A stretch of 64,000 nucleotides of DNA from the NCBI RefSeq assembly GCF_009857915.1, contig NZ_WWCM01000011.1:115131-179130 (forward strand). Direction: 5' to 3'. Source of the stretch: Duganella qianjiadongensis. Lineage in GTDB: Bacteria; Pseudomonadota; Gammaproteobacteria; Burkholderiales; Burkholderiaceae_D. Numbering within the stretch: the stretch's first letter is position 1; every line of letters starts with the position of its first letter. Under the pieces are notes generated by a model. It did no database searches, was not told the DNA's origin, and was given only the letters and a program-made list of their open reading frames with translations. The position numbers were made by a program, and so were the translations under genes. Below are positions 1 through 10,453 of the stretch, piece by piece.

Positions 1-293
1 TTGCCGATGCGGTAGCCGGTCGCGGCCACGCGGCGCGCCGCTTCCTTGAGCAAGGTGCGCGAGTCGGCGCCCTTGAACTGCGGATCGGTGTCAGGAAAAT
101 GTTTGCCGATATCGCCCAGCGCGGCCGCGCCCAGCAAGGCATCGGTGATCGCATGCAGCAGCACGTCGGCATCGGAGTGGCCGAGCAGGCCCAGATGGTG
201 GGGAATCTCGACACCGCCGATAATCAGTTTGCGGCCCTCGACCAGTTTATGGCAATCGTAGCCCTGGCCGATGCGGAATGGAAGTTTGAGCAT
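1..293 (-). CDS. ispF: 2-C-methyl-D-erythritol 2,4-cyclodiphosphate synthase, partial (5' part)
   Basis: The first 97 codons are visible; the 3' end lies beyond position 1. IspF converts CDP-methylerythritol 2-phosphate to the cyclic diphosphate and CMP in the non-mevalonate isoprenoid pathway, as a cytosolic homotrimer with a metal in the active site. The N-terminus reads [15 protein letters not shown], so the metal-binding Asp and His of the usual DVH motif are kept with Cys between them. The [18 protein letters not shown] segment and [11 protein letters not shown] are family hallmarks. The start lies 13 bases after the ispD stop, so the two genes are co-transcribed, as is common in proteobacteria. 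Seen: motifs and order. Inferred: function from family. Confidence 0.95.
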   Translation of the reverse strand, partial: MLKLPFRIGQGYDCHKLVEGRKLIIGGVEIPHHLGLLGHSDADVLLHAITDALLGAAALGDIGKHFPDTDPQFKGADSRTLLKEAARRVAATGYRIG

Positions 294-306
294 AATCTGT
301 CCTCGG

Positions 307-1026
307 TTATTCGCCCGCTGCCAGATACATTTCCGCGATGCGGATATCGGCAGGCAGCGTGACTTTGAGATTGCGTGGATGGCCTTCGATCAGGCGCGGC
401 GTCAGGCCTAGCAGTTCAACCGCGCTGGCGTCATCGGTGATGGCGTTGGGATCGGTGGCGCGACCCAGCGCGCGCAGCAGCAGGTGGAAGCCGAACATCT
501 GCGGCGTCTGCGCCAGCCACATGCCTTCGCGCGAGATGGTGGCTGCCGCACACACGCCCTGCGCGGACGGTGCGCTGCGCTTGACGGTATCGACCACGGG
601 CAGGGCCAGCAAGCCGCCAGCCGGATCATCGCCCACGCCTTCGATCAGGCGGGCGATCAGCGCGGGCGTCAGTCCCGGCCGCGCGGCATCATGCACCAGC
701 ACCATATCGCCGTCGGCAATCTGGCCCTGCAGTGCGCGCAAGCCGTTGAGCACGCTGTCCATACGGGTGGCGCCGCCACAGCGCAGCACTGTCACGCCAG
801 CCATACCGGCAGGCAGCACCTCGTCGATATAACCATCGTCTGCACTAACCACCACATAGGTGTGGCTGATCAGCGGGCTGGCGCAAAAAGCCGCAACAGC
901 ATGGCGCAGCATGGGCTGTCCTGCCACGGTCAGATATTGTTTGGGGCAAGCGGCTGCCATGCGTGCGCCCACGCCGGCAGCGGGCAGCAAGGCGACGTAG
1001 CGCCGGGTCGGAGAATTATCGGTCAT
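307..1026 (-). CDS. ispD: 2-C-methyl-D-erythritol 4-phosphate cytidylyltransferase
   Basis: IspD transfers CMP from CTP to methylerythritol 4-phosphate, the step before IspE and IspF in isoprenoid synthesis, in the cytosol. The protein is 239 aa, the usual length. The N-terminal nucleotide-binding loop [11 protein letters not shown], followed by CPKQYL, is at about residues 13-31; the Lys and Arg of this region bind CTP in the family. VHDAARPG occurs near residue 115. It is read leftward into ispF with a short 13-base gap. Upstream (rightward) lies a secreted HExxH protein gene 15 bases away, so ispD may share its transcript, although that neighbour has no isoprenoid role. Function is secure from the motifs and the ispF neighbour. 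Confidence 0.96.
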   Translation of the reverse strand: MTDNSPTRRYVALLPAAGVGARMAAACPKQYLTVAGQPMLRHAVAAFCASPLISHTYVVVSADDGYIDEVLPAGMAGVTVLRCGGATRMDSVLNGLRALQGQIADGDMVLVHDAARPGLTPALIARLIEGVGDDPAGGLLALPVVDTVKRSAPSAQGVCAAATISREGMWLAQTPQMFGFHLLLRALGRATDPNAITDDASAVELLGLTPRLIEGHPRNLKVTLPADIRIAEMYLAAGE

Positions 1027-1041
1027 CGTGCTGGTGGTCTA

Positions 1042-1779
1042 TTACTGTTTATGTAGGCGTTTCAGAATGGTGGCGGCGATTTCGCCATTACACACCTTGC
1101 CCATGCGGGCGTATTCTTCCGCCGTATCGATCTGCGCCTGCTTGTCGCGGCCCTTGTCGAATTCGTCGCGGATGAAAGGGAACCACACCGTGTTGATTTC
1201 ATGTTCAAGCGCGGACATCGCGGTACCCGACGGAGCATACAGTGGCTTGGCATCGAAGCGCTTGTTGAGCGCATCACGCACCACTTTTTCCACCCGCGCC
1301 AGATTCTCCATATACGCCTGCAGATGGCGCTGCTCGTGTTCGAGGATGACCTGATAGCCACAGGAACCGGGGGCGAACTCGTTGCTGACGTAGATCAGCA
1401 CGGGCGAATAGTTGAGCGTCAAGTCCACCCGCGGCGCGATGCATTCGTAGCCGCTAGCGGGGTCCTGCAGTATGGTGCCGCCCAGCTTGGCGCCGTACTG
1501 GCCATTGGTCACCGTCAGTCCCAATGTTGCCATGCCATTGGCGGCACTGCCGCTACGCGCGGTCAGCTGATTGAACGGCAGCTGGTTGTTGATGGTATAG
1601 CCATTCGAGCGCGACGACAGCACGGACACCGTCTTGGCGATGCTATCCTCGCAGCGTACCTGAAATGGCGTACGGGACGCCGCGCCAGTACCAGCTGCCG
1701 CGGCATGCAGCGGCGCGCACGGCAGCACGGCAAGCGCCGTGCAAGCGGCAATCAGCGGCACCCGCGCCAGCGCATTCAT
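1042..1779 (-). CDS. secreted HExxH-motif protein, putative zinc peptidase of unknown function
   Basis: I do not recognise a named family with certainty. The 245-aa product begins with a signal peptide (hydrophobic stretch ending LHAAAAG, about residue 29), so it is probably periplasmic. Residues 148-152 read HEQRH, which fits the HExxH zinc-binding pattern inside a predicted helix (VILEHEQRHLQAY). Paired cysteines occur near residues 43, 113 and 140. A second HE pair, in ALEHEINT, lies about 50 residues on and could supply a further ligand. The start codon overlaps the stop of the upstream NUDIX gene by one base (TAATG), so translation is probably coupled. Peptidase activity is inference from one motif; a structural or inactive role is possible. 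Confidence 0.7.
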   Translation of the reverse strand: MNALARVPLIAACTALAVLPCAPLHAAAAGTGAASRTPFQVRCEDSIAKTVSVLSSRSNGYTINNQLPFNQLTARSGSAANGMATLGLTVTNGQYGAKLGGTILQDPASGYECIAPRVDLTLNYSPVLIYVSNEFAPGSCGYQVILEHEQRHLQAYMENLARVEKVVRDALNKRFDAKPLYAPSGTAMSALEHEINTVWFPFIRDEFDKGRDKQAQIDTAEEYARMGKVCNGEIAATILKRLHKQ

Positions 1780-2333
1780 TACAGCTTCCAGTCGCCCGAA
1801 CGCAGCTTGTCGAGCCAGAATATGCCGATCACCGTTTTTACATCGGTAATCGAGCCATCGCGCACGCCTTGCAGCAATTCGTCGATGGTGGCCGTATACG
1901 TTTCGAGGAATTCGCCGTCATCCAGCTTCTGCTGGCCCGCTTTCAGGCCACGTGCCAGATACAGGTCCAGATGTTCGTCCGAATAGGCGATGGCGTTATG
2001 GATGCGCGTGACATATTGCCACTCGCTGGCGGTGTAGCCGGTTTCTTCTTCCAGCTCGCGCTGGGCGCCGGCTAGCGGGTCTTCGTTATGATCGATTTTA
2101 CCGGCCGGGAATTCGATGAACACGCGATGCAGCGGATAGCGAAACTGGCGCTCCATCAGCACGGTGCCGTCATCGAGCAGCGGCAGTATCACCACCGCGC
2201 CCGGATGCAGCACATATTCGCGCTGGGTATGCTGGCCGTCCGGCAGTGCTATGGTATCGCGCTGGATCTTGAGGAAATGGCCGTCGTAGACCAGTTCACC
2301 GTCGATACGGGTTTCTACCAGATGTTTGTCCAT
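1779..2333 (-). CDS. NUDIX hydrolase, ADP-ribose pyrophosphatase type
   Basis: The 184-aa protein carries a complete Nudix box at residues 78-100: G78, E84, R92-E93-L94, E96-E97 and G99-Y100 fit GX5EX7REUXEEXGU exactly. The N-terminal part (EYVLHPGAVVILPLLDDGTV) and ERQFRYPLHRVFIEFPAGK are typical of the NudF/ADP-ribose pyrophosphatase branch, which cleaves ADP-ribose to AMP and ribose 5-phosphate with Mg2+ in the cytosol. It follows the DUF2818 gene that closes the nuo cluster, an arrangement known in Burkholderiales, and overlaps the following secreted-protein gene by one base. A role in clearing ADP-ribose from NAD turnover beside complex I is only suggestive. Confidence 0.9.
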   Translation of the reverse strand: MDKHLVETRIDGELVYDGHFLKIQRDTIALPDGQHTQREYVLHPGAVVILPLLDDGTVLMERQFRYPLHRVFIEFPAGKIDHNEDPLAGAQRELEEETGYTASEWQYVTRIHNAIAYSDEHLDLYLARGLKAGQQKLDDGEFLETYTATIDELLQGVRDGSITDVKTVIGIFWLDKLRSGDWKL

Positions 2334-2366
2334 GCCTGCTCCACGTCGTTGAAGAACGATAGTGTA

Positions 2367-2672
2367 TCAGTCGTGGCGCTTGCGCAGGTAACGCAGGATA
2401 AATCCGGGGAAAGCCAGCACGATGAACAGGCAGGCGGAAATGGCGTAGAACTCCCACGTTTGCGGGAAGCGGTTGCCGAGATGGGCTTCGAGAGCGAAGC
2501 CGATGACACCGACCGCAAAGAAGAGCACGACCATTTCGATCAGCCGCACCAACAGCGGCTTGCTCTCCCAGCGGCTGGGCACGAGCGCGAACACGCGCTC
2601 GTTGAAGAATGGCAGGTTGGCCGCCGCAATGGCGACTACGATGACCAACCAGCTTGCTACGGAAATGTCCAT
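2367..2672 (-). CDS. DUF2818 family membrane protein
   Basis: This 101-aa protein has three likely membrane segments: SVASWLVIVVAIAAANLPFF near the N-terminus, LIEMVVLFFAVGVIGFALEA in the middle and FYAISACLFIVLAFPGFILRY near the C-terminus, ending in a basic tail. It matches the DUF2818 family, which in betaproteobacteria is usually found directly after nuoN. Its ATG shares one base with the nuoN stop (TGATG), so it is translated as the last member of the nuo operon. The position hints at an accessory or assembly role for complex I, but no function is established. Confidence 0.85.
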   Translation of the reverse strand: MDISVASWLVIVVAIAAANLPFFNERVFALVPSRWESKPLLVRLIEMVVLFFAVGVIGFALEAHLGNRFPQTWEFYAISACLFIVLAFPGFILRYLRKRHD

Positions 2673-4177
2673 CAGGTGTTCAGGGTGATGGTCATGGCTT
2701 TCAGGCAGGCTGCCAGCAGCGGGCCTGGCAGTACACCCAGCAGCACGATAGCGATGGCGTTCAGGCTCAGCGCAACGCTCATGTCGGCCTTGACCACGAT
2801 CGGTGCTTCATCAGCCGGCTCGTCGAACCACATCACTTTCACGACGCGCAGGTAGTAGAACGCAGCGATCAGCGAGAACATCACGGCCAGCACGGTCAGC
2901 CAGATCTGGCCGGTGCTCAGCACGGCGGTCAGCACGGCAAACTTGGCAGCAAAGCCCATCAGCGGCGGCACACCGGCCAGCGAGAACATCAGCGCCGACA
3001 TGACGACTGCGAACCAGCCATTACGCTTGCTCAGACCTTTCAGGTCGGCCAGCGTCTCGGCTTCGAAACCGGCGCGCGACAGCAGCATCAGCATGCCGAA
3101 GCTGCCGATGGTGGTCAGCACGTAGGTGATCACGTAGTACATCGCTGCGCTGTAGGCCGCCGAGGCGCCGGTGCGGTCGGTGGTGCCGGCCACGCCAGCC
3201 AGCAGGCCCAGCAGAACGAAGCCCATCTGCGCGATGGTCGAGTAAGCCAGCATACGCTTCAGATTGGTCTGGGCGATCGCCGTGATGTTACCGATCGCCA
3301 GCGACAGCACGGCCAGAATCATCAGCATCTGCTGCCAGTCGAATGCCAGCGGCATCAGACCTTCCACCAGCAGGCGGATGCAGATCGCGAAGGTAGCGAT
3401 TTTCGGTGCGCCGCCCAGCAGCAGGGTCACTGCGGTAGGCGAACCTTCGTACACGTCCGGTACCCACATATGGAATGGCACGGCGCCCAGTTTGAAGGCC
3501 AGACCGGCAACGAGGAATACCACGCCGAAGATCAGCACAGTCTTGTTCACGGTACCGCCAGCGACCATGGCCGATACGCCACGGATATCCAGCGTGCCGG
3601 TAGCGCCGTACAGCATCGAGATACCGTACAGCAGGAAGCCGGAAGCCAGCGCACCCAGTACGAAGTACTTCATTGCCGCTTCGGTCGCCTTGTGATTATC
3701 GCGGCGCAGCGCCACCAGTGCGTACAGCGACAGCGACATCAGTTCCACGCCCAGATACACGGACAGGAAGTTGGAACCGGAGATCATCACCATCTGGCCC
3801 AGCACGGTGAACAGGGCCAGCACGTAGAACTCGCCGCCCAGATTACCGCTCAGCATACCGCGGTCATCGGCGTACTGGCGCGAATACACCAGCGTCAGGC
3901 CGGCCGTCAGGTAGGTGAATACCTTGAGCAGATTGGCCATAGGATCGGACACGAACATACCGTTGAAGGTGTAGACCGTGTGGCCCGTCATGTAGTCGTT
4001 GTAGCTCAACACGCCGGCAACGAGCAGCGTCGCCAGCGACAGCAGATAGGTCAGCGAGCGCTGTCCCTCTTTGAGGAACATGTCGATCAACAGGATCGCC
4101 GAGGCACCGATCAGTACCACCATTTCTGGGTACACCGGCACCATGTCGATAACAGCTTGTGGAATTGGAGTAGTCAT
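2672..4177 (-). CDS. nuoN: NADH-quinone oxidoreductase subunit N
   Basis: NuoN is one of three antiporter-like proton-pumping subunits in the membrane arm of complex I. The 501-aa product is strongly hydrophobic, with about 14 membrane helices and the family segments [29 protein letters not shown] and [15 protein letters not shown], which carry the conserved Glu and Lys of the proton channel. I chose the ATG at 4177 ([14 protein letters not shown]). The frame stays open further upstream, but those residues would run into the nuoM coding region and do not resemble the family. It starts 16 bases after nuoM and overlaps the DUF2818 gene by one base. Confidence 0.97.
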   Translation of the reverse strand: MTTPIPQAVIDMVPVYPEMVVLIGASAILLIDMFLKEGQRSLTYLLSLATLLVAGVLSYNDYMTGHTVYTFNGMFVSDPMANLLKVFTYLTAGLTLVYSRQYADDRGMLSGNLGGEFYVLALFTVLGQMVMISGSNFLSVYLGVELMSLSLYALVALRRDNHKATEAAMKYFVLGALASGFLLYGISMLYGATGTLDIRGVSAMVAGGTVNKTVLIFGVVFLVAGLAFKLGAVPFHMWVPDVYEGSPTAVTLLLGGAPKIATFAICIRLLVEGLMPLAFDWQQMLMILAVLSLAIGNITAIAQTNLKRMLAYSTIAQMGFVLLGLLAGVAGTTDRTGASAAYSAAMYYVITYVLTTIGSFGMLMLLSRAGFEAETLADLKGLSKRNGWFAVVMSALMFSLAGVPPLMGFAAKFAVLTAVLSTGQIWLTVLAVMFSLIAAFYYLRVVKVMWFDEPADEAPIVVKADMSVALSLNAIAIVLLGVLPGPLLAACLKAMTITLNT

Positions 4178-4193
4178 TATTTTGTTTCCGCTA

Positions 4194-5699
4194 TCAGAAC
4201 GGCAGCTTGCTCTTGGCGACGTGCGCCAGCAGGTCTGCAACCGAGGTTTGCATGGTGTCAGTGAATGGGGCTGGGTACAGGCCCATCGCCAGCACGGCGA
4301 CAGCCAGGATGCCCAGCATGAAGAATTCACGACCGTTCACATCAACCAGTTCTGCTACGTGGTGATTCGCCACTTTACCGAAGATCACGCGCTTGGCCAT
4401 CCACAGCGAGTAAGCGGCGCCGAAGATCAGGGCGGTAGCGGCCAGCAGACCGATAACGAAGTTGTACTGGGTAGCGCCGAGGATCACCATGAACTCGCCG
4501 ACAAAGCCGGAAGTCGCTGGCAGACCGCAGTTAGCCATCGAGAAGAAGATGAACAGGGCGGCAAACTTCGGCATCTTGTTAACCACACCACCGTAGTCGG
4601 CGATCTGGCGCGAGTGGGCCTGATCGTACAGCACACCGATACACAGGAACATGGCGCCCGAGATGAAGCCGTGCGAAATCATCTGCACGATAGCGCCCTG
4701 CACTGCCATGTTATTGAAGATGAAGAAGCCCAGCGTCACAAAGCCCATGTGCGCGATCGACGAGTAGGCGACCAGCTTTTTCATGTCTTTCTGTACCAGC
4801 GCCACCAGACCGATGTAGATCACGGCGATCAGCGACAGGGTGATGACGAAACCGGCCAGATACTTCGATGCGTCAGGGGTGATCGGCAGCGAGAAACGCA
4901 GGAAGCCGTAAGCACCGAGTTTCAGCATGATCGCGGCCAGCACGGCGGAACCGCCAGTTGGCGCTTCCACGTGCACGTCCGGCAGCCAGGTGTGCACTGG
5001 GAACATTGGTACTTTCACGGCGAAGGCCATGAAGAAGGCGATGAAGATGAAGATCTGCTCTTTCATCGTCAGGGCAATCTTGTGCCACATCAGGATGTCG
5101 AAGCTACCGCCCGACACTTTGTACAGGTAGATGATGGCGACCAGCGTCAGCAGCGAACCGAAGAAGGTGTACAGGAAGAACTTGAACGAGGCGTACACGC
5201 GGTTTTCACCACCCCAGATACCGATGATGATGTACATCGGGATCAGGGTCGCTTCGAAGAAGAAGTAGAACAGCAGGCCGTCCATGGCGCAGAACACGCC
5301 GATCATCAGACCCGACAGGATCAGGAAGGCGCCCATGTACTGGGCTACGCGCTTCTGGATCACCTGCCATGCCGAGATCACCACGATCACGGTGATGAAG
5401 GCGGTCAGCGGCACGAACCACAGCGACAGGCCGTCGATACCGAGCGAGTAGAAGATGTTGAAGCGTTCGATCCACGGCGAGCGCTCGACGAACTGCATGC
5501 CGTGCGCGGCGTTGTCGAAGTTGGTAATCAGCGGGATGGTGGCGGCGAAGCTCACCAGTGCGCCGATCAGCGAACCAACGCGCACCAGCGCGGCGTTGGT
5601 ATCGCGGCCGATAGCCAGCACGATCAGGCCGAAGATAATCGGGAGCCAGATCGCGAGGCTCAGGTACGGAGGTAAGGTAGATATAGTTGACTGCATCAT
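4194..5699 (-). CDS. nuoM: NADH-quinone oxidoreductase subunit M
   Basis: NuoM is an antiporter-like, proton-translocating membrane subunit of complex I. The protein is 501 aa with many membrane helices. Typical segments include [19 protein letters not shown] (the conserved Glu), [20 protein letters not shown] and [16 protein letters not shown] with its Lys. Two Met codons stand at the start (MMQST...); either could be used. It lies 31 bases after nuoL and 16 bases before nuoN in the operon. Confidence 0.97.
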   Translation of the reverse strand: MMQSTISTLPPYLSLAIWLPIIFGLIVLAIGRDTNAALVRVGSLIGALVSFAATIPLITNFDNAAHGMQFVERSPWIERFNIFYSLGIDGLSLWFVPLTAFITVIVVISAWQVIQKRVAQYMGAFLILSGLMIGVFCAMDGLLFYFFFEATLIPMYIIIGIWGGENRVYASFKFFLYTFFGSLLTLVAIIYLYKVSGGSFDILMWHKIALTMKEQIFIFIAFFMAFAVKVPMFPVHTWLPDVHVEAPTGGSAVLAAIMLKLGAYGFLRFSLPITPDASKYLAGFVITLSLIAVIYIGLVALVQKDMKKLVAYSSIAHMGFVTLGFFIFNNMAVQGAIVQMISHGFISGAMFLCIGVLYDQAHSRQIADYGGVVNKMPKFAALFIFFSMANCGLPATSGFVGEFMVILGATQYNFVIGLLAATALIFGAAYSLWMAKRVIFGKVANHHVAELVDVNGREFFMLGILAVAVLAMGLYPAPFTDTMQTSVADLLAHVAKSKLPF

Positions 5700-5730
5700 G
5701 GTTATCTTTATCTCTTTGCGTATCAGCTAA

Positions 5731-7818
5731 TTAAGCGTGCCAAAACGGCAGGAAGTAGATCAGGAACCCCAGAATGCCGAGGATCATGACAAACGCGTAG
5801 TGGTAGATATAACCAGTCTGCGCCAAACGGGTCAGCGTCGAGAACCAGCCCACCACTTTGGCGCTGCCGTTGACCAGCAGGCCGTCGATCAGGGTGCGGT
5901 CGCCCACAGTCCACAGGCCGTTGCCCAGCAGGCGCGCGCCGCCGGCGAACACGGTCTCGTTGAACTTGTCCATGTAGTACTTGTTTTCCAGCAGGGTGTG
6001 CAGGAATTTGAACTTGTTATAGAACCAGGCTGGTACGCGCGGGTTGATCATGTAGCAGTAGTACGAGGTAGCCACACCGGAGATCGCCAGCCACAGTGGC
6101 AGCGAGGTCAGTGCGTGCATGGCCATGACCACCGGGCCGTGGAACTCGTGCTTCAGTTCTTCCATCACAGGGTGGTTAGCGCCGAAGCTGATCACGCCTT
6201 TGAAGAAGTCGCCGTACAGCATAGGACCGATCGCCAGATAGCCGATGATGACCGATGGGATGGCCAGCATCGCCAGCGGGAACCACACAACGAATGGCGA
6301 TTCATGCGGTTTCTGGCCCGGAGCCAGACCGTGGTGGGCGTGGTCGTCGTGGTCATCGTGACCATGATCGTCGTGGCCGTGGCCATCGTCGTGTGCAGCA
6401 GCGGCTGGCGCGTGATGATGGTCGTCATGGTGAGCTTTGCCGAAGCGCTCTTCACCGTGGAACACCAGGAAGTACATACGGAACGAGTAGAAGGCGGTCA
6501 CGAACACGCCAGCCAGCACGGCGAAGTTGGCGAAGCCGGCGCCCCACAGGTGACTCTCCCCTACTGCTTCGATAATCGAATCTTTCGAGTAGAAGCCGGA
6601 GAAGAACGGGGTACCGATCAGAGCCAGCGAACCCAGCAGCGAAGTGATCCAGGTGATAGGCATGTATTTACGCAGACCACCCATGTTGCGGATGTCCTGA
6701 TCGTGGTGCATACCGATGATCACCGAACCGGCGCCAAGGAACAGCAGCGCTTTGAAGAAGGCGTGGGTCATCAGGTGGAACACGGCCACCGAGTAGGCCG
6801 ATGCGCCCAGAGCCACGGTCATGTAGCCGAGCTGCGACAGAGTCGAGTAAGCGACCACGCGCTTGATGTCGTTCTGGATGATGCCGAGGAAGCCCATGAA
6901 CAGCGCCGTAATCGAACCGATCACGAGGATGAAGGACAGCGCCGTATCCGACAGTTCGAACAGCGGCGACATACGGGTCACCATGAAGATACCGGCGGTC
7001 ACCATGGTAGCCGCGTGGATCAGTGCCGAAATCGGGGTCGGGCCTTCCATCGAGTCTGGCAGCCAGACGTGCAGCGGGAACTGGGCCGATTTACCCATCG
7101 CGCCGATGAACAGGCAGATACAGGCCACGGTCAGCAGCGCCCAGTCGGTACCCGGCAGGGTCAGCGCCACCAGCTGATCCTTCTTGGCGAATACTTCCTG
7201 ATAGTCCATCGAACCGGCGTAAGCCAGCAGCAGACCGATACCGAGGATGAAGCCGAAGTCGCCCACACGGTTGACCAGGAAGGCTTTCATGTTGGCCACG
7301 ATGGCGGTCGGACGGGTGTACCAGAAGCCGATCAGCAGATACGACACCAGACCCACCGCTTCCCAGCCGAAGAACAGCTGCAGGAAGTTATTGGACATCA
7401 CCAGCATCAGCATCGAGAAGGTGAACAGCGAGATGTAGGCGAAGAAGCGGTTGTAGCCTTCATCTTCTGCCATGTAGCCGATGGTGTAGATGTGCACCAT
7501 CAGCGACACGAAGGTCACCACGCACATCATCATCGCCGACAGCGCGTCGATCTGGAAGCCGACCACCAGCTTCAGGCCAGCCACGGTCATCCAGTTATAC
7601 ACGGTGCCGTTGTAGCTGGCGCCGCCGATGACGTCGTTCAACGTCAGCGCCGACAGGATGAATGCTACCAGCACGCCCAGGATGGTCGCCGTATGCGAGA
7701 CCTTGCGCCCCACTACGTTGCCGAAAAATTGTGTTCCTAACAAACCAGCAATCGCGGAGCCGGCCAGCGGCGCCAGCGGTACGGCTAGCAGGAGATTAGG
7801 GTTAAGAGTAACCGCCAT
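5731..7818 (-). CDS. nuoL: NADH-quinone oxidoreductase subunit L, with His/Asp-rich loop
   Basis: NuoL is the distal antiporter-like pump of complex I, with the long lateral helix that ties the membrane arm together. The product is 695 aa, somewhat longer than the roughly 610-670 aa of many homologues. Family marks include FFGWEAVGLVSYLLIGFW, FPLHVWLPDSMEGPTPISA and VVAYSTLSQLGYMTVALGAS. The odd feature is a stretch of about 40 residues at about 459-497 made almost only of His, Asp, Gly and Ala. It sits between the core helices and the C-terminal lateral helix region and accounts for much of the extra length. The gene follows nuoK by 48 bases. Confidence 0.97.
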   Translation of the reverse strand: MAVTLNPNLLLAVPLAPLAGSAIAGLLGTQFFGNVVGRKVSHTATILGVLVAFILSALTLNDVIGGASYNGTVYNWMTVAGLKLVVGFQIDALSAMMMCVVTFVSLMVHIYTIGYMAEDEGYNRFFAYISLFTFSMLMLVMSNNFLQLFFGWEAVGLVSYLLIGFWYTRPTAIVANMKAFLVNRVGDFGFILGIGLLLAYAGSMDYQEVFAKKDQLVALTLPGTDWALLTVACICLFIGAMGKSAQFPLHVWLPDSMEGPTPISALIHAATMVTAGIFMVTRMSPLFELSDTALSFILVIGSITALFMGFLGIIQNDIKRVVAYSTLSQLGYMTVALGASAYSVAVFHLMTHAFFKALLFLGAGSVIIGMHHDQDIRNMGGLRKYMPITWITSLLGSLALIGTPFFSGFYSKDSIIEAVGESHLWGAGFANFAVLAGVFVTAFYSFRMYFLVFHGEERFGKAHHDDHHHAPAAAAHDDGHGHDDHGHDDHDDHAHHGLAPGQKPHESPFVVWFPLAMLAIPSVIIGYLAIGPMLYGDFFKGVISFGANHPVMEELKHEFHGPVVMAMHALTSLPLWLAISGVATSYYCYMINPRVPAWFYNKFKFLHTLLENKYYMDKFNETVFAGGARLLGNGLWTVGDRTLIDGLLVNGSAKVVGWFSTLTRLAQTGYIYHYAFVMILGILGFLIYFLPFWHA

Positions 7819-7866
7819 GATGAACCTTAATCGTTATTATTCGAAATTGAACTTAGCCACGAAGGA

Positions 7867-8175
7867 TTAACCCTTCAAGCTATCCAGGTCTTCTACATTG
7901 ATGGTGTCCAGATTACGGAACATCACCACCAGAATCGCGAGGCCGATTGCCGATTCGGCAGCGGCGACGGTCAGAATGAAGAACACAAAGATCTGCCCGG
8001 CTGCGTCACCCAGATAATGGGAGAACGCGATAAAGTTCATGTTCACTGCCAGCAGCATCAGTTCGATGGCCATCAGCAGGACGATGATATTTTTGCGATT
8101 GAGGAAAATACCGACGATCGAGATCGCGAACAGTATCGCGCCTAGAACGAGGTAGTGAGCCAGCGATAAAGTCAT
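7867..8175 (-). CDS. nuoK: NADH-quinone oxidoreductase subunit K
   Basis: NuoK is a three-helix subunit of the complex I membrane arm, related to MrpC, with two buried Glu residues in the proton path. The 102-aa product has the expected length and contains [20 protein letters not shown], which carries one of these Glu residues, and [18 protein letters not shown], which carries the other. Its ATG overlaps the nuoJ stop by four bases (ATGA), a sign of translational coupling. Confidence 0.97.
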   Translation of the reverse strand: MTLSLAHYLVLGAILFAISIVGIFLNRKNIIVLLMAIELMLLAVNMNFIAFSHYLGDAAGQIFVFFILTVAAAESAIGLAILVVMFRNLDTINVEDLDSLKG

Positions 8176-8801
8176 GGTGCCTCCTTAACTTCTGCTTCGG
8201 CCGCGCCGCGCGTGCTGACAGCATCGACTTTGACGATGCGCAGACGGTCGTTACGCTTGACGCGTACCGCTTCCGACGGGTCGAGATATTTGATGTCCTT
8301 GCGCTTGCGCAGGGTCAGCGCCACAGCTGCGATGATGGCCACCAGCAGCACTGCCGCAGCGACTTCGAAGCCGTAGATGTATTTGGTGTAGATCAGCAGG
8401 CCCAGTTCCTTGGTGCCGCCGATATTGCCGGCGTTGACCGGTTGCTGTTCCATCGCGTAGAACGAGCGCCACAGCACGGCCGCCATTTCCAGCACGATCA
8501 GCGCGCCGATGGCCGATGCCAGCGGCAGATAGCTCCAGAAGCCCTGGCGCATCTTGTCGGTATCCAGATCGAGCATCATCACCACGAACAGGAACAGCAC
8601 CATCACGGCGCCCACGTAGACGAGTACCAGCACGATGGCGAGGAACTCCGCTTCCAGCAGCATCCAGATGCCGGCTGCCGAGAAGAACGCCAGCACCAGG
8701 AACAGTGCTGCGTGCACCGGGTTGCGGGCCGTGATAACGCGCGTCGCAGCCAGAATCATGATGGCTGAGAAGGCGTAGAACAAAGCAGTTTTAAATTCCA
8801 T
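8172..8801 (-). CDS. nuoJ: NADH-quinone oxidoreductase subunit J
   Basis: NuoJ is a five-helix subunit of the complex I membrane arm near the quinone channel. The 209-aa product starts [19 protein letters not shown], the usual N-terminus; I chose the ATG at 8801 over an upstream in-frame ATG at 8852 whose residues do not fit the family. The conserved [19 protein letters not shown] segment, which holds a pi-bulge helix in known structures, is present. The C-terminal tail is hydrophilic and rich in charged residues. The stop overlaps nuoK by four bases. Confidence 0.96.
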   Translation of the reverse strand: MEFKTALFYAFSAIMILAATRVITARNPVHAALFLVLAFFSAAGIWMLLEAEFLAIVLVLVYVGAVMVLFLFVVMMLDLDTDKMRQGFWSYLPLASAIGALIVLEMAAVLWRSFYAMEQQPVNAGNIGGTKELGLLIYTKYIYGFEVAAAVLLVAIIAAVALTLRKRKDIKYLDPSEAVRVKRNDRLRIVKVDAVSTRGAAEAEVKEAP

Positions 8802-8866
8802 AACTAACCCAAGAGACGTACATAATTGATCAACACACTGAGATGCCGGCACACAGCCGGCACCGA

Positions 8867-9355
8867 TCAGCGGTAAGGAGCGTCGGCTGCGCGCGCTTCG
8901 GCGATCTCAGCTTCGTAGCGATCACCCACTGCCAGCAGCATCTCTTTCGTGTAGTACAGATCGCCGCGTTTTTCGCCGTGGTATTCCAGTACATGCGTTT
9001 CAACGATGGAATCGACCGGGCAGGATTCTTCGCAGAAGCCGCAGAAGATGCACTTGGTCAGATCGATGTCGTAACGGGTGGTACGGCGCGAACCGTCGGC
9101 ACGCTGTTCCGACTCGATGCTGATGGCCATCGCCGGGCACACTGCTTCGCACAGTTTGCAGGCGATGCAGCGCTCTTCACCGTTAGGATAACGACGCAGC
9201 GCATGCAGGCCACGGAAACGTGGCGACATCGGCGTCTTCTCTTCCGGATACTGCACGGTGATTTTGCGCGAGAACATATATTTGCCCGTCAGCGCCATCC
9301 CTTTGATCAGTTCGGTCAGCATGAAGCTGCCGATGAAATCTTTTAAACGTTCCAT
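8867..9355 (-). CDS. nuoI: NADH-quinone oxidoreductase subunit I
   Basis: NuoI carries two [4Fe-4S] clusters (N6a and N6b) in the arm that passes electrons toward the quinone site. The 162-aa protein has two CxxCxxCxxxCP sets: [12 protein letters not shown] in the first half and [12 protein letters not shown] in the second. The N-terminus is an amphipathic helix that lies along the membrane in homologues. It sits 12 bases after nuoH and 65 bases before nuoJ. Confidence 0.98.
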   Translation of the reverse strand: MERLKDFIGSFMLTELIKGMALTGKYMFSRKITVQYPEEKTPMSPRFRGLHALRRYPNGEERCIACKLCEAVCPAMAISIESEQRADGSRRTTRYDIDLTKCIFCGFCEESCPVDSIVETHVLEYHGEKRGDLYYTKEMLLAVGDRYEAEIAEARAADAPYR

Positions 9356-9367
9356 ATTCTCTAATCC

Positions 9368-10453
9368 TTACTTCCAGATATTCCAGGAGGTCTGCATCAC
9401 GCCTGCCACCAGTACCAGATACACCAGCGTCAGAGGGATGAACACTTTCCAGCCCAGACGCATGATCTGGTCGTAACGGTAGCGTGGGAAGGTACCGCGC
9501 ACCCAGATGAACACCGACACCAGGAAGAAGACCTTAGCGAACAGCCAGAAGAAGCCACCGAAACCGCCCCAGAATTCCAGCCCAGCCAGTGGTGCCGACC
9601 AGCCACCGAGGAACATGATCGAAGCCAGCGTGGCGATCAGGATCATGTTGGCGTATTCGGCCAGCATGAACATGGCGTAGGCCATACCCGAGTATTCCAC
9701 CATGTGACCTGCCACGATCTCCGACTCGCCTTCCACCACGTCGAACGGGTGACGGTTACATTCGGCCAGACCGGAAGTCAGGTAGACCACGAACAGCGGC
9801 AGCAGCGGCAGCCAGTTCCACGACAGCAGATTCAGGCCGTGGGCCGCCATCATGCCGCGCTGCTGGCTGGCGACGATTTCGCCGAAGTTCAGCGAACCGG
9901 ACACCATCAGAATTACTACCAGTACGAAGCCCATCGGGATTTCGTAGGAAATCATCTGCGCCGAAGCACGCATCGCGCCGAGGAAGGAGTACTTCGAGTT
10001 CGAAGCCCAGCCGGCGATGATGATGCCGTACACTTCCATCGAGGTGATTGCCATCAGCAGCAGCAGACCGGCGTTCACGTTAGCCAGTACGGCTTCAGGA
10101 CCGAACGGCACCACCGACCATGCGGCCAGTGCCGGCATGATGGTCATGATAGGACCGATCACGAACAGGCCGGGATTAGCTTTGGCCGGGGTGATGATCT
10201 CTTTGAACAGCAGTTTCAGCGCGTCGGCGATAGGCTGCAGCAGACCGGCCGGACCGACACGGTTAGGACCCACACGGATCTGGATCCAGCCGATGAACTT
10301 ACGTTCCCACAGCGTCAGGTAGGCCACCAGACCCATCAGCGGCAGCAGTACAACCACGATACGTATCATGGCCCAGATCAGCGGCCATGCCGGAGCCAGC
10401 ACACTGCTGGCGCCCATGGCATTAATAGTCGTTACGAATTCAGGCAGAGCCAT
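9368..10453 (-). CDS. nuoH: NADH-quinone oxidoreductase subunit H
   Basis: NuoH is the membrane subunit that forms most of the quinone-binding chamber and joins the two arms of complex I. The 361-aa protein has about eight helices and the strongly conserved loop [20 protein letters not shown]. The charged segment around [17 protein letters not shown], with its Glu cluster, is also present and belongs to the proton entry region in known structures. Its ATG shares one base with the nuoG stop. Confidence 0.98.
   Translation of the reverse strand: MALPEFVTTINAMGASSVLAPAWPLIWAMIRIVVVLLPLMGLVAYLTLWERKFIGWIQIRVGPNRVGPAGLLQPIADALKLLFKEIITPAKANPGLFVIGPIMTIMPALAAWSVVPFGPEAVLANVNAGLLLLMAITSMEVYGIIIAGWASNSKYSFLGAMRASAQMISYEIPMGFVLVVILMVSGSLNFGEIVASQQRGMMAAHGLNLLSWNWLPLLPLFVVYLTSGLAECNRHPFDVVEGESEIVAGHMVEYSGMAYAMFMLAEYANMILIATLASIMFLGGWSAPLAGLEFWGGFGGFFWLFAKVFFLVSVFIWVRGTFPRYRYDQIMRLGWKVFIPLTLVYLVLVAGVMQTSWNIWK

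Noticed and set aside
5737..7740. Very long open frames on the plus strand opposite the nuo genes (also at 2654-4264, 10522-12876 and 14627-16432).
   Set aside because: They are antisense shadows of GC-rich coding sequence, with His/Gln/Arg-rich, low-likeness products and no ribosome-binding sites.
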